A DNA stretch of 64,000 nt, from the NCBI GenBank assembly GCA_023014335.1, contig JAECYW010000013.1, positions 620,001 to 684,000 on the forward strand, given 5' to 3'. The notes under the pieces were generated by a model that had not been told where the DNA came from, searched no databases, and saw only the letters and a program-made list of their open reading frames with translations. The DNA comes from Galerina marginata (taxonomy: Eukaryota; Basidiomycota; Agaricomycetes; Agaricales; Galerinaceae). This document shows, piece by piece, positions 13,501-25,162 of the stretch (its first letter is position 1; the number at the start of each line of letters is the position of its first letter). The translations under genes and the position numbers were made by a program.

Positions 13501-14194
13501 CCAACGAGGAAAGGTTTTGTTGGGTATTGTTCCGCCCATTCATGGGACGTTCGCCTAGGCCCACGGACGTCTTGCGATTGTCCGAGCTGGTGAAGCTCCT
13601 TTGTTTCGGAATCGAATGGAGGGACTCGCCTAATGTTCTTCCATTTCGTGCGGACGACGTGCCCGGATCTCTTGAACTGACAGTAACAGAGTCATCATCT
13701 AGATCGACGGAAGGAGAGCCGAAAGAAAACGACTGTTGACTGCCATTCCTTCCCTTGAATTCTTCCAGGCTGGCGAGGGAAGAAGTGTCTGACAGACTTG
13801 GGCCGTCATAATCTACTGTGATGTTAACTCGAAGAGTCACTTTACGAGCACCGAAACTGCGCCCAGATAGAATGGATGCCGCTGAAGATATTGGGGCGTC
13901 ATCTCCTGCTTGAAAATATTGGATGGCTTCTATGAGATCGGGGTCCGTTGCAATATTGGTGATCTCTCCATCATCGTCTTTATATGAAACTGCATAGGAT
14001 GTTCCATAGAGCGAAAAGCATTGTTCTACCTGGACGAAGGTCTAAATGAGCTCCCTGTGGTAAAGCAACTGCAGACATACTTTTCTCCGGAGTAGATCAT
14101 ACGAACAATTCCGTGCAGAGCTAAACGTGATTCGTTTGTGCCATTTATCGAACGTGCATTTAACAATCAGAGGCCTGTCGGGAGGACTGTACAT
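10528..14194 (-). CDS. NBR1-like protein: PB1 domain plus five ZZ zinc fingers
   Basis: Fourteen exons (minus): 14194-14081, 14041-12280, 12210-12099, 12046-11928, 11891-11846, 11796-11652, 11598-11572, 11518-11324, 11272-11210, 11158-11043, 10995-10940, 10887-10721, 10667-10648, 10594-10528; 3009 nt, 1002 residues. Start [16 protein letters not shown]1 domain spans about residues 7-85, with the basic VKCTF strand and an acidic DDDGEI...DPDLIEAI loop. A Ser/Asp-rich middle follows, then ZZ-type modules built on CxxC pairs: CSNC/CSTC/CSAC, CSTC/CASC/CRAC, CAHC/CAIC/CSNC, CNGC/CAHC/CSSC and CDRC/CAYC/CDAC. PB1 plus ZZ is the layout of the selective-autophagy receptor NBR1; fission yeast Nbr1 has several ZZ domains. 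I see no FW (four-tryptophan) domain before the stop. The 27-nt exon 11598-11572 is the least certain piece: the alternative donor would leave a 26-nt intron. Confidence 0.88.
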
Positions 14195-15047
14195 GTGTAG
14201 AGTAGAGGATAGCTGTTAGAGGTCAAAGAGAGGTCACCGCCGAAAAGCAACTCTGAACATGGTAATAGGTTTCAAGGCTATTCACAAGAGCTCTCCGCAG
14301 CAGGACGAGGTTGATTGATCGGTCAGCCGGTCAGGTACTGATTACTGCACATCATATCAGATAAGCGTATACGCTTCCGCTTTATCCAAGTCAACGTCGA
14401 CCACTGACGGCTTCGTACTGCCAACACTCCCCATAATGGGCGGGCAGAGTGGACCATTACTAGCATTACTATTCATCAAATCGCGAGCGATAGACTAAGA
14501 CTTGGGTGACTAACTAAGTATCATAACCACCCTGATACTTTTCGATACGAGGTTTGGCAGCCTATATATCACTTACTTGGCCCACATTCAGGCGATATGG
14601 TCTCGTATAAAATATTCTCAACAGATTCCGTACGATGGATCAGTTGATTTTCATTCATGGCGTCGAGCAGCCGGGGTTTGACCTTCGTCATTGTAAAAAG
14701 ATTGCAGCTGGGTCGCCAAAGCGGCGCTCCCCATGGAATCCTCGGAATACGGAGAACTCTGATTGGATAGCATTATGGCAAAGTTCTTTAGTTCTGGGTG
14801 AAAACAGGTTTCTCCATTCTCACTCTTGAAGTCTACAGATAGCTAAAGTTCAATGTGTGTGAGCGTCATCTCTTTTCGCCAAAAGACAAAACTCGCGGCG
14901 TCGAGATGCTTGCCCAGTCCACCTTTCATCCAATAATCGTCGCATCATCGTCCATCAAGTTGGTATTAACATGTTCCGTATGAGTATTAGCCTTTCTCGG
15001 GATCATTGCATAAAGAGAAGTTAACAAAAAACAAAAAGGGAGACAAA
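14195..15047. other. Intergenic stretch, promoter side of the PB1-ZZ gene
   Basis: About 850 bases between the start of the PB1-ZZ gene and the stop of the WD40 gene, both on the minus strand. It should hold the promoter of the former and the 3' UTR of the latter. The only ORF of note (14635-14829, plus) has no recognisable feature. Confidence 0.4.
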
Positions 15048-18000
15048 TCAGATAACAACATTATCAAGAATATGAACTTCTCCTGCGCAGTCACCTCTGA
15101 ATGAGAGGTAGGTCAGTGTTTTAAAAGCATTTTATCCAGGGCACTCACACAACTAGCTGATGTTCACCAGCAAAGGGATCACCAAGGGAGAAGTGACCAA
15201 TATCAGAATTGACCTCAGCCACGGACGCCCCATTTGCCGCATCTTCACTCGACGTCAATGGGTTCCACAGACGCACACAACCTAGCCGACGGTGCAAGAG
15301 GTCAGCAAAGTTAAAAAATGACGGAAAGCTTTTACAAGCTGAAAACACTCATACCATCTTCTCCTGCTGTAACAAGAGCCATGCGCCTAGTCTGCGCTGA
15401 ATGCAACCACTGCGCCTTGACGACACCAAAAGCACAGTCTGGCGATGGTGCTTTCGATTCGCCAAAGTGTTTGTACCTGTATAAGGGTCCTCGATCCGGC
15501 ATGCGGACATCATACACATGAGCCTGGTTATCATTCCGGGCTAAGGCAATGAAAAGACCGTCTGGGCTGAACGTAGCACAGTTAACTTCACCCTCAAGGT
15601 GTGTAGGAAAGGCCTCCAGATTGATTTTGGCCACCGCTTTGTGTTCTCGACGACTTACATCATACAGACGTAAGATGTGTCTATTTTCTGGAGCTCGTGT
15701 TGACAGTCCAAGCATTGCACCTGAAAGATAGTGGTCAAATTTGACCTGCACATGAAAACAAAAATAATACCTGTTGGGTCAACAGCGATTGTGTCACCCG
15801 CCTCTGTTGCATCTAGGCTATAGAGTGGTAACTGGCGGGCTACATCATAAACTTTGTGCAAGCCTTCGAATATTGGTGGGTTTGGTAATACTGGGGGCAG
15901 AGGCTCCGATGAGACAAACAAGTGATTCTCGGTTGATTGCACACCCCAAGCCATGGCACCAATGAGGTGTGGCGCCTTTGAAGGATGCAATTGGAAGATG
16001 CATGAATGTTCAAGTGTATCATCGGAAATGTTGTAGATGTGCACTTTTCTGTCGCAGGCCTTGAATGAGACAATCTTGGAGGAGAAATTCGGATAAACTT
16101 ACTTCTCAGCAACAGCCAAAATTGATGCTTTCTGTTGAAAAACTAGTTCATGAGGAGGCCGGGAATAAGTATCGAGTTGGATTTGTTTCCATCGGCTTTT
16201 GCCAGGCGATTGGCCTTGCAGGCTGTTGGGGTCGGCATCCTCTGTTTCCTCCGACAAGGTCCAGAAACGTGTTCTGCGGTCTGCGCCTGAGGAAACAAAG
16301 GCCTCTCTGCAGAAGAAGTCAGAGTAGGATTTTGGAGTCTTCGGTTAGAGGAAGTACCTGTTGGGATCAAACTTGACATCATGAACAGCATAATGTTTCC
16401 AACCGTCACGATATGCGGATTTCTTCAGACGATGACCCTCAGGAATATCCAGCCCGTTGCACCATGTGGCCAATGACCCATGTCGGTTATAAGCACTTGG
16501 TTGCTCTTGATCAATATTCACATCAATTAGAGTAGAGATCAAACAAATGAGCTACTATACAGACCATTTTCTTCATCGGGCCCTCCGCCATCGCAAGCAC
16601 TGGCAATAACGGTCCAGCCAGCCTTTTGCTCAACCCTGTTTATAGCTGGTGTGAAATTGAGTAGTCAATATTTATTGTAGAAAAATAAAGGGGTTCCTCT
16701 ACTCACGCCCGGGAGCTTCCTTGAAGGAGCGGATGGGCTTCAGACTATGTAAATAAAAATCCAGACGAAATGGTCGCATATACGAGGTCGGAAAAGTGCT
16801 CGGTTGTCGAGGAGGTCTGAAATTCAGATTTAAGCATTTCCCGAGCTAACATATCCTAATATTAATCCTGCAGCTGGAAGAAAGACGATGATACCTACTT
16901 TACCCCAGATGAATTCTATATCTTGATCTGGAGACTTCGCGACCCATTTTGACGTGTCAGGGTGATGATATCGGGGCAGTGGAGATGACAATGTTTTATC
17001 AATATGGTGGTCTTCAAGCACCAGATCGTCAACAGAATCCTCAAGCCTATTTTTGTTTATACTTATTGGTTTCCACTTGGTTTTAAAAGTCAGAAGCCGA
17101 ATTGAAAGACGCAATTATTCAGAAAGACATACCTTCGCCAAATCGCTCAGATCCATACCAGTAGGGCCCCAATCACATTCGTCATCTGACTCCGTTTCAA
17201 TTGGAAGCTCATTGGATTGGATGCTAATGCCAGCAATAACTGTAGAGATAGGTGAGTTTGATCGTTTTTGTTTCTGCCAGAATGTCAGGTCCAGTAATGA
17301 CAGAATTGATGCAGACTCTCGCCTTTTTCTTTGGGGTCAGCAACTCAATTACTTCCTCCCCATCGCTGGAAAGCTCAATAACCTCGCTCACTCGTTTCAC
17401 TGGTTGCTTGAACTTGTTAGCATTATTGACTCTGTTGTTCCCAACATGCATGCTGAGGTTTGAGTTCTGGGTGCGAGGCACTGCCGGTCGAGGTGCAAAG
17501 TCAACAAATGAAACTTCAGGTGGGTTGCGTTGAGCAACTTCGGGAGAAGGTCCCTTGCGAATAGAGTTGGAGGGCCCCGGAGTAGGTGTCATCAGAACCT
17601 TGGATGCCGACGACGGTGAAGGGAAGACTATAGAAGGGGAGCGGGAATTATCAATTTTCCGTCGTTTATTGGAAGATATGGCTACCGCAGGTTCCTTTGG
17701 GTTGGATAGAGCACGCTTTTGCACTTGTTGTGCCTAATGATAGAAATGAGAATTGGTACATAATTCATAATAACAATAAAAGGCAACGGATGCCCACACG
17801 TACTCGCATGCTCTGTATTGCAGGCCCGATAGATGACCTGGGTTCTACAGTTCCGACACGATTTTGGGCACTGATCGGTGTCGCATAGCGGACAGCTTGT
17901 TGGGTCGGCCTGTCCTTGCCTTGTTCCCTGTTGCGCCGCACGCTTTCCCGAAAGGCCTTGGAGTCGATTGCCTCGATTTCATCTTCGTTGTCTTCGTACT

Positions 18001-18109
18001 TCATGTACACCTGGTCCACGTCTACGACCTGCATCGCGAGGGCGTCGACGTCGATGATGTTGGTGTCTTGTGAGCTAGATTGGTGTACCCTTCCGTGGGT
18101 GGGTGGCAT
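15048..18109 (-). CDS. WD40-repeat protein with acidic, SUMO-interaction-like N-terminal region
   Basis: Start ATG at 18109. First exons 18109-17804 and 17733-~17310 encode an acidic, Lys/Pro-rich region with two motifs resembling SUMO-interaction sequences, VIELSSDGEE and EVIELLTP, followed by a basic KKKAR. Downstream exons join cleanly: 16816-16707, 16645-16565, 16505-16358, 16306-16103, 16048-15771, 15720-15355, 15281-15149 and 15096-15048. They encode WD40-type blades (HYAVHDVKFDPN..EAFVSSGADRRTRFW; VNCATFSPDGLFIALARND; ALVTAGEDGCVRLWNPLT) and end EVHILDNVVI. Between them, two protein-like segments (near 17233-17132 and 17046-16899) are open, but no GT-AG or GC-AG choice I tried keeps phase through all junctions. 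I do not recognise the orthologue. It could be a scaffold for nuclear, SUMO-linked complexes, which is inference only. Confidence 0.72.
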
Positions 18110-19517
18110 GTAGTAAGTTTGAACTCAAGGATTTAGAAGAGACAAGGTCAGACACCAAACCCGTGAAAGTCGTGCAAAATAATCAAGAGTAGAAATTCCT
18201 GGAGACAAGAAGGCGAATTGGAATCGAATTGGAATTTACAAATGACAACTGAGCGAAAGGTAGATTCAGACGTCTCAAATCCAAACAGTGGCTCTACACG
18301 CGCCACGGTCACGTTGTTCCGGTGACTCAATAATTATAACTAGCCGGTTGACCTGCAATAAGCGCTCGTGCTCTCAACTACTGCCATTTGACTGCCATCA
18401 TTCTTCATCGGACGTCCGACTTTTGCATCCTTGCTGGTATTTTAAACAAGCCAACCAAATTATACTTACATTATCAGCTGCATTCCTTGGAAAAACTCAA
18501 CTTCTCAAGTAACTCGTCCACGATAAGTACCGAAAGCTGAAACCTAGTAGTACTCATTCATCTTTCTAGCTCTTTTTAAAGTAAGTCGGTCCAATTGCAT
18601 ACTTCAGCCACGCATCCGGCAGAAAATTGGGTATCGCACTGGACACAATTCGCAGGAGACGTTTGACCTCGCGGCTCATTGATATACCAAACCGCGAATT
18701 TGGCGGAAATCCCAAAGCTGCGTATCCCTGCGTAAGATTGTCAAAGGGAATTGGACCAAAAATTGGGCGCCATGAATACTACGCTACCTCAATCTGGGTA
18801 GCTTTGGCGCTATCTTAAAGTTTCCACAACTGGGCCTACTTAGACGCAACACGCGTCGTGAAAGACCGAGAGGCGTACCGAGCCAAGGTCCATCGACGTA
18901 AGCTCTTTTAATTAGGCAGGCTATAACGAGAAGTCCAAAATGGATTGTTGAGAGAGGCAGGCACCTAGACCGGTGACCGGTGACGGTTCTCCTCCTCTCC
19001 CTCATCTGACGGCTGGTTAGGAGTCCAGCAGGCACCGTGGTACGGGATTCCAGAACAGCGTCGGATGGGATAAATCGATGTTCACGCGCTTACAGTCGAG
19101 AGGTTTGAGCAGGATTGGATCCCAAACCCCACTATGTACAATTTATTACACAGACCATCACAGCAGTTTTTGTTTACATCCACAACAACGAAAGCATAGA
19201 AAACGATGAAAAAAAGGAAGTAAGAAAAAAAAGACCAGCTCGAAAACAAGTTTGCTCCATATCGTTTTTAGGAGGAGACACGGGCCAGAAGCCGACTATA
19301 AGTAATGTGTAATGCTCGACTTCGAAGTTCTAGAAGGTGGAAAGAATCCCGGACTGCCTGTGCGACAGCAAATCCACGACGTCCCTATATGATGGCTAAG
19401 CGCTCGTGCTAGGTTTCGCAGACGCCTTTGCCGTCTTTCTATCTGTTGCGAGGTATGAAGTCTTCAAGATGTAGTCCCCAAGCCAATGTGCCAAACAAGT
19501 GCGATTTTTGTGCATAT
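18110..19517. other. Intergenic stretch without supported gene
   Basis: About 1.4 kb between two minus-strand genes. It should contain the 5' region of the WD40 gene and the 3' UTR of the 723-residue gene. Short ORFs on both strands (for example 19428-19667) are mostly antisense to the real second exon at 19713-19518 or lack any domain-like pattern. Confidence 0.4.
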
Positions 19518-21759
19518 TTAAGGATTCGACGCCTTGACAGTAGCGGCCCTCGCAGCCAGTGTGTTAGCGCCATGGGAATAAGTGCGCGCCTTCCCCGACC
19601 CACTGGGTATGGCTGTCGCAGTTGCTGCGGCGGCAGCGGACTCACTGCCCGCGCTCCCACTGGATAAGTATCGCGTACGCCGTACAACATGCACGGGTCG
19701 TGTAACTGGATTACTAAAGACCAACGCAATCAGTAAATTTCCAACAAAAGAGACAACTCCAAGAAAAGCATGAAAAGACTTACTTGGCTCTCAATGTAGG
19801 CCCACCCGCCAACCGCGCAAAATTGCTTGGAAAGATCGGATTGCCAGGCATACGATCGCCATCGCTGATATAGTCGCTAGAATCGCCTGCATCGCTCCCT
19901 ATGACCGAGCCAGCGTAGCTCCCGGCGGAGGCGGCGGAGGCGGCCATGGCACTCCACGACGCAGCGAGGTTCCCAGTGGACTCGGACCGCTGGAACGGGC
20001 CGACGGAAGAGAACGAGCTCGCACGCGAGTGCGATCCCGAGCTTGGGTTGTAAGATGTAGATGAGGGGATGGGCTGGGGTTGAGTAGAAGTTTGAGTTTG
20101 TCCAGATCCGGCTGTTGTTGTGGAGCCGCTTGTGCTCATGTTGGCGGCGGTCCAGGCTGCAGATGGGTACGGGGGAAGAGGGGAGATAGGCGAAAGTATT
20201 GGTGTTGTGCTGAAGGAAGAGCCAGACGGGGGCATTGGAGAGGTGGAGATGCGCAAGCCTTGAATCTGAGAGGGCGAAATGAAGCCATCTGCGACGTCAT
20301 GATCGGTGGTGGAAATGGCGACTGGCGCGGTCGAGTTGGCGTTCGTCGTTTCGGCCTCTTCTTCTTCCGCGCCTTCTGCAATGTCCCCTAGACCGTCGCC
20401 CGTAGTTGAGTGAGAAGGGGAAACTACAGGGGCGAGAAGAGGCTCGATTGACAAATAATCATTGCTGTCGGAAGGAGGCGGCGGGCTGAAGGTGCCAAAG
20501 ACAATCCCTTCCTCTTCTGGGGGACTGCGAGCGCCATGTGGAGTGGGAGCAATAGTAGAATCTCCACCTGCAGACTCTTCAACTGGGACTGTATGAGATT
20601 GAACAAAACCGCCTTGGAGGCCTTGTAACTTGTCGTCCATTTGGGCCCGGAAATGGTCATCTACGCGTTTGCCAGAATATGACGAGTCAACGCTGAGTCG
20701 TTTGCTACGCCGAATATCGATGGGGGAGTCCATGACGGCATCCCAATCCGACCAATGGCCTCTGGCTGCACGACCTTCATCGTCTGAGATGTCACTTGTG
20801 TCCGGACTGCTTTCGTCGTCCTCCAAAAAGTCGTACTCGACGTCTAGCTCTGGAGGAACGCCAAGCGCGCCTTTTATACGCTCCCAGAGAAGTTCCGAGT
20901 GGGACAGAATACATTTACGGGCGGCGATGGCCCAAATGAAATCAGGCGCGATGTCGCGATCGATGTGCGTGAGATGGTGAACAAGTTGCTGATAATTCCA
21001 GTGGGTGGGATCGCGAGGGAGATCTACAGGTTTATGTTCTGAAACTGATGTTTCGACAACAGGTGAAGCATGCTTATTGCGGAAGATTTGCGCGAGGAGA
21101 GTAAACAGTTTGACATCTGGAGGAGTCGAGATGAGCGCGGATACTTCTGCCGGACGATCGATGAAGGGGAGGTAAATGTCATCTGGCAGAGGCGTGAATG
21201 TAGCAGGCGCAGTGTGGGCTTGTGGGCGGAGTTGAGGCGATTGGTTCCCATGAGGCGAGGTGGGATCGGAGGCAGGAGTGGTCTGGGGGCGAGGAACAGT
21301 GGACTGGCGCGCTAGATCGACGAGCTGATCTGGGGTGAGCCGAGGTTTGCCACCAAAGTTGGATGCAGAGAGATGCGGCGAGGACGGGCGGAGGCGGGGC
21401 GATGAAGAAGGGCTGGAACTGGGCTGGTGGTGCTGATCCGGGGACGAGGACCGCGCGTTGCCACCTCCAAACGTCGAGAACGCGAAGCTGACTCGTTCGG
21501 TTGTCGGAGATGAGCCACCTGTGCTTGGCCCGATGCGACGGTGCAGTCTACGCTGGCTCAGGACAGGCGCGGCGGGTGGCTCGTTGAGGTTGAGCGGGGT
21601 CGGTGTGAGGACCGCTGGAACGCGCACGATGGTGAGCCGGCTTGAACAGGAACGGTTCGGGTTCAAGTTGACTGGTGCGTGGACACCATGCGGGTCTGGG
21701 GCAGCAGTAGAGCCGCGACGAGCGGAGAGGCGGCGTTGAGGAGGGTTAGGGAGAGACAT
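19518..21759 (-). CDS. Ser/Pro-rich protein of unknown function, 723 residues
   Basis: Two exons, 21759-19784 and 19713-19518, joined in phase by a GTAAGT donor; 2172 nt. The protein starts MSLPNPPQRRLSARRG and is dominated by Ser, Pro and Thr. One globular block lies at about residues 185-310 (VKLFTLLAQIFRNKH, HWNYQQLVHHLTHIDRDIAPDFIWAIAARKCILSHSELLWERIKGALGVPPELD), predicted mainly helical. An acidic stretch FLEDDESSPDTSDISDDEG follows. The C-terminal exon is Ala/Ser-rich and ends AATVKASNP. The RRLSARRG, RRSKRLS and SQRRLHRR patches resemble basophilic kinase sites. No family is recognised with certainty; the helical block followed by disordered tails is common in conserved Agaricomycete regulators. 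Confidence 0.8.
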
Positions 21760-21931
21760 CGTCGTGCCCGTGCTCGCTCGATTTCCCGACTTTTATAGCA
21801 CGCATGACATCACCCTGCACCTGCACCCGTGACTGCCAATCTTAATGTTACATCTACTGTACATACATGACTTAAATCGCAGAGATCGATTACAGTCGCT
21901 AGTTTCAAATGCAAACGCCGGTAAGCGCTAT

Positions 21932-23379
21932 TTACTCTTGCATGTAAGTAGATTTGGGCCGACTACCAAGACCGCTCTGCACTTTGGTGTCAGCGTCCAT
22001 ATCCTCTTCAAAAATCCATTTACATACCTTCTCATAAACCTTCTCAATCCACTCCATGGTTGCAACAGAGTCCTCCTTGCTGAGCCAGGTCTCTGGCTCT
22101 CTATCTCTCAACCGATCAACAAAAGCCTCCAACTGGTGCCTATAAGTCGACCACCACTCCTCCCCCTTTCCTTCTGTCCCTTTGTATACCTTCTCGACAC
22201 GAGTATGCCCTCCCCGGATCTTCACCGTAATAGAATGATAAAACGCTGGCTGCACGTGGTTGATCATCTCCAGCTTCCCAAGTTCGCATTCAACTACGAA
22301 TCCAACCCGCGGAAACTTGGGAACGAAGCCATAAGAAGGTGGCATAGCCAGGTCGCACCGGATTGTCGCGGTGACGTCCTTAGGTAAACCGAACGTCGCC
22401 TCCATCTGTCGGTCCACCTTTTTCGCAGACTCGGCATATACAGCAGACTTGGGTTCGTAAACAGTATGCGTTGTCGCCACCACCGATGTCGGCTCTGCGG
22501 AGGACATGTACCGAAGGGTGCTTATCACGTAGCCTGTATATAAGGGTCGTTAATTAACAGGTTCCAGCCGACGAAATTTATTATAGAAACCCACAGCCCA
22601 AATCCATAAGCGCGCCTCCTCCTAACGAATAATCAAACCTGATATCACCGTCTCCGAATCCTCCTTTCGGGACCATCAAATCCACTGTGATATTCTTCAC
22701 AGCCCCCAATTCGCCGCTGTCAATGATAGCCTTGGCTCTCTTCGTGGCAGGATGGAACCTATACAGAAGGATTGAGTAGAGGCAAAACAAAAACCCTGTG
22801 GCACTCACCGATAATGATATGCGTCGAGCAAAATCAGTCCCTTCTTCTCAGCGAACTCGAACATCTGACGCGTCTCCTCCGCAGTATCAGCAGACGGCTT
22901 CTCGTTCAAGACATGTTTGCCAGCTGCAAGCGCTTTCATGGTCCATTCAAAGTGAAGGGCATTCGGGAGCTGAAAGCGTAGACAGTATAATAAGGTCAAT
23001 CGACATACTCACCACCGAGCTACAGAAACATACCGCATTATAGACCGCATCCACCTCGGGATCGTCCAACATCGCTGAGAACCAAAGTCAACATCTCTAT
23101 CAACACAAAGAACATCCTAGACGCACCTTGATAGCCTTCATACGCCTTCTCGATACCATGCTTCTTCGCAAACGCCTGTGCCTTGGCTAGACTCCGCGCC
23201 CCGACGGCGTACACCACGACTTCCGGATGTGATTTCGCTGGATTGATCAGAGCAAGCGGCGCGATGTTCGCCGCACCCAGGATGCCAAATTTGAGCGGCT
23301 TGGGAGTGGTGAATTTGGGTGCGGTCGGGGGATTGAATAAAGTGTATATACGCTTTGTGAAGGATATGAAGGAACCCAT
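21932..23379 (-). CDS. Gfo/Idh/MocA-family NAD(P)-dependent oxidoreductase (D-xylose 1-dehydrogenase / dihydrodiol dehydrogenase type)
   Basis: Five exons (minus): 23379-23127, 23074-23034, 22969-22809, 22758-22595, 22533-21932; 1221 nt, 406 residues. After a short amphipathic leader (MGSFISFTKRIYTLF) comes the Rossmann motif LKFGILGAANIAPLAL. The active-site region LAAGKHVLNEKPSA contains the family EKP motif, with the substrate-binding half LLDAYHYRFHPATKRAK following; a C-terminal alpha/beta domain runs from about residue 150. Fungal members closest to this pattern are annotated as NADP-dependent D-xylose dehydrogenases or dimeric dihydrodiol dehydrogenases; the exact sugar or diol substrate cannot be read from the sequence. 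The exon 4 donor must be GGCT|GTGGGT to keep LGCYVIS in frame. It lies about 2.8 kb from a xylulokinase gene. Confidence 0.9.
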
Positions 23380-23904
23380 TGTTGGGGAGGGAGATTTTGG
23401 GACTCGGTCACTTGTAGCTTGGGGATTTGCTGGTCAAAAGCCCGCCTACGTACACCTGCGGCTCCATGCCGGGTTGAAGACGCATGATCTCGACAAAGGA
23501 AGTCGGGATTATTTCTCAACAAGTGCACAAGACCAGTCATTGAAGTTTACGTCATGCATACCAAGTAAGGCAAGTGATTCGGTTGACTACAGCTGTAGGA
23601 TAAAACTATCGAGGATCGTCTTTTAAATACAATTCTTAATGGGACCGTCACTCCTTCCTTCCTTCAATTTATAATGCTGCATATTTCGATACGACTGAGT
23701 ACCGAAATGAACCAACAGCGCGTACATATACAAGGGTTTCAGAAATAGGGGTCTAAATCAAGTCTAAATTGTAAAATCTGGTGTTTTTACGTCTAGTATT
23801 GTGGATACAATTATACAATGGCATTCCGCTCACTCCAATATACGTCTTTTAACTTTTCATGTTTCCCACCAGACCTCCGGTATTGCAACGGCGGCAGGAG
23901 TAAT
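23380..23904. other. Intergenic stretch between oxidoreductase and FPP synthase
   Basis: About 525 bases holding the 5' region of the oxidoreductase (transcribed leftward) and the 3' UTR of FPP synthase. ORFs here are antisense shadows. No repeat or RNA gene seen. Confidence 0.4.
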
Positions 23905-25162
23905 TTACTTGCTCCTCTTGTAAATCTTGCCCAAGAAGCTCTGGAAGACCTCACGTCTGAGCCCGCCCTCGACCTCCACGATCTCATCAATCTTCCTCCT
24001 CAGATCACCTACGACACGCTCCTCATACGCCGCATAGACGTTACGAATGCCGAGCTCCTCAAACAGAGCCTTAACAACCTTCTCCTTCTCCGCGTCCTTG
24101 CGGCCGTAATTCTCGTCGAGTACCTTGCGCTGCTGGGGTGAGGCAAGGCTGATGGCGGTATTTACGACCCAGGAGCACTTGTTGTCAACGATATCCGTGC
24201 CGATCTTACCGATCTGCTCTGGGGTACCAGAGAAATCGAGGAAGTCATCTTGGATCTGGAAGTACTCGCCGAGAGGCAGGAGAATGGAAAGAGCGAGGTC
24301 GTAGGGCTTCACGGTGCTGGTGCCGCTGCCGCTGGGCACGCTGTAAGTTTCGGGGATTTGCGAGACGAGCATGGCACATGCAACTGGGAGGTAGAAGGAG
24401 TAGAAAGCGGTTTTGTAGATGACGATCAGGCGGTGCCTAAATATTTATCAGCAAAATAATTCTCGTTTAACGAGGAAACAAAAGTCATACCTCTCCAAAG
24501 AGAACTTGCTCAAATCGACCTTATCCTCTGGCGCGGTGATCAAGTCCACGAGCTGGCCCATCTCCGTCTGGTATGTCGTCTCATGGAACACGTCGAGAAG
24601 GTCGGCATAGTACGACTCGGAGCGGAAGTGGACCTTCAGAAGACGATAGATGGCGCCCTCGAGCATGAAGGAGTCGTTGATCGCAATCTGACCGACTTCA
24701 GGGACGCGATACCAGCATGGCTGCCCGCGACGGGTAATAGACGAGTCCATCATGTCATCTGCGACGAGGAAGTACGCTTGGAGCTGGTGGAAGATACGAA
24801 ATTTAGATAAATAAAAGAACGGAATGAGGAGATCTTACAAGTTCGACACACCAGCCCAGTATGGCCGCTTTGAAGTACTCGTCGTCTGTCAGGGCGCGTC
24901 CCTTTAGAATCTCGACAGTGTCGACGACCGACATTCCGCGGTTAAGTTTGCCTCCTGGGACGTTGTAATTGAGACTCTAAATCTGTAGTCAAGGACTGTG
25001 CAGCGCCTAGAGGTGAATGGCGGAACCTACGTTGCGATACCAGTCGATGGCTTCTGCGGGCATTCCTTGTGCAGAAAAATGCCCAACCAACTCATCACGT
25101 ATTTTCTCAAACACGCCCTCGAATTTGGCGCGACGCGCTGCTTTGGCTTCAGCAGACGACAT
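23905..25162 (-). CDS. Farnesyl diphosphate synthase
   Basis: Exons (minus) 25162-25031, 24976-24839, 24783-24491, 24436-23905; 1095 nt, 364 residues from [14 protein letters not shown]. The two aspartate-rich motifs of trans-prenyltransferases are present: DDMMD at about 99-103 ([20 protein letters not shown]) and DDFLD at about 251-255 ([15 protein letters not shown]). The aromatic pair YF upstream of the first motif fits C15 chain-length control. The C-terminus KIYKRSK is typical. Function: sequential condensation of IPP with DMAPP and GPP to FPP, feeding ergosterol, dolichol, ubiquinone, protein prenylation and sesquiterpenes. The frame is open for about 69 codons upstream of this ATG without another ATG; see the possible 5' exon at 25365-25548. 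No terpene cyclase is adjacent, so this reads as the housekeeping copy. Confidence 0.95.
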
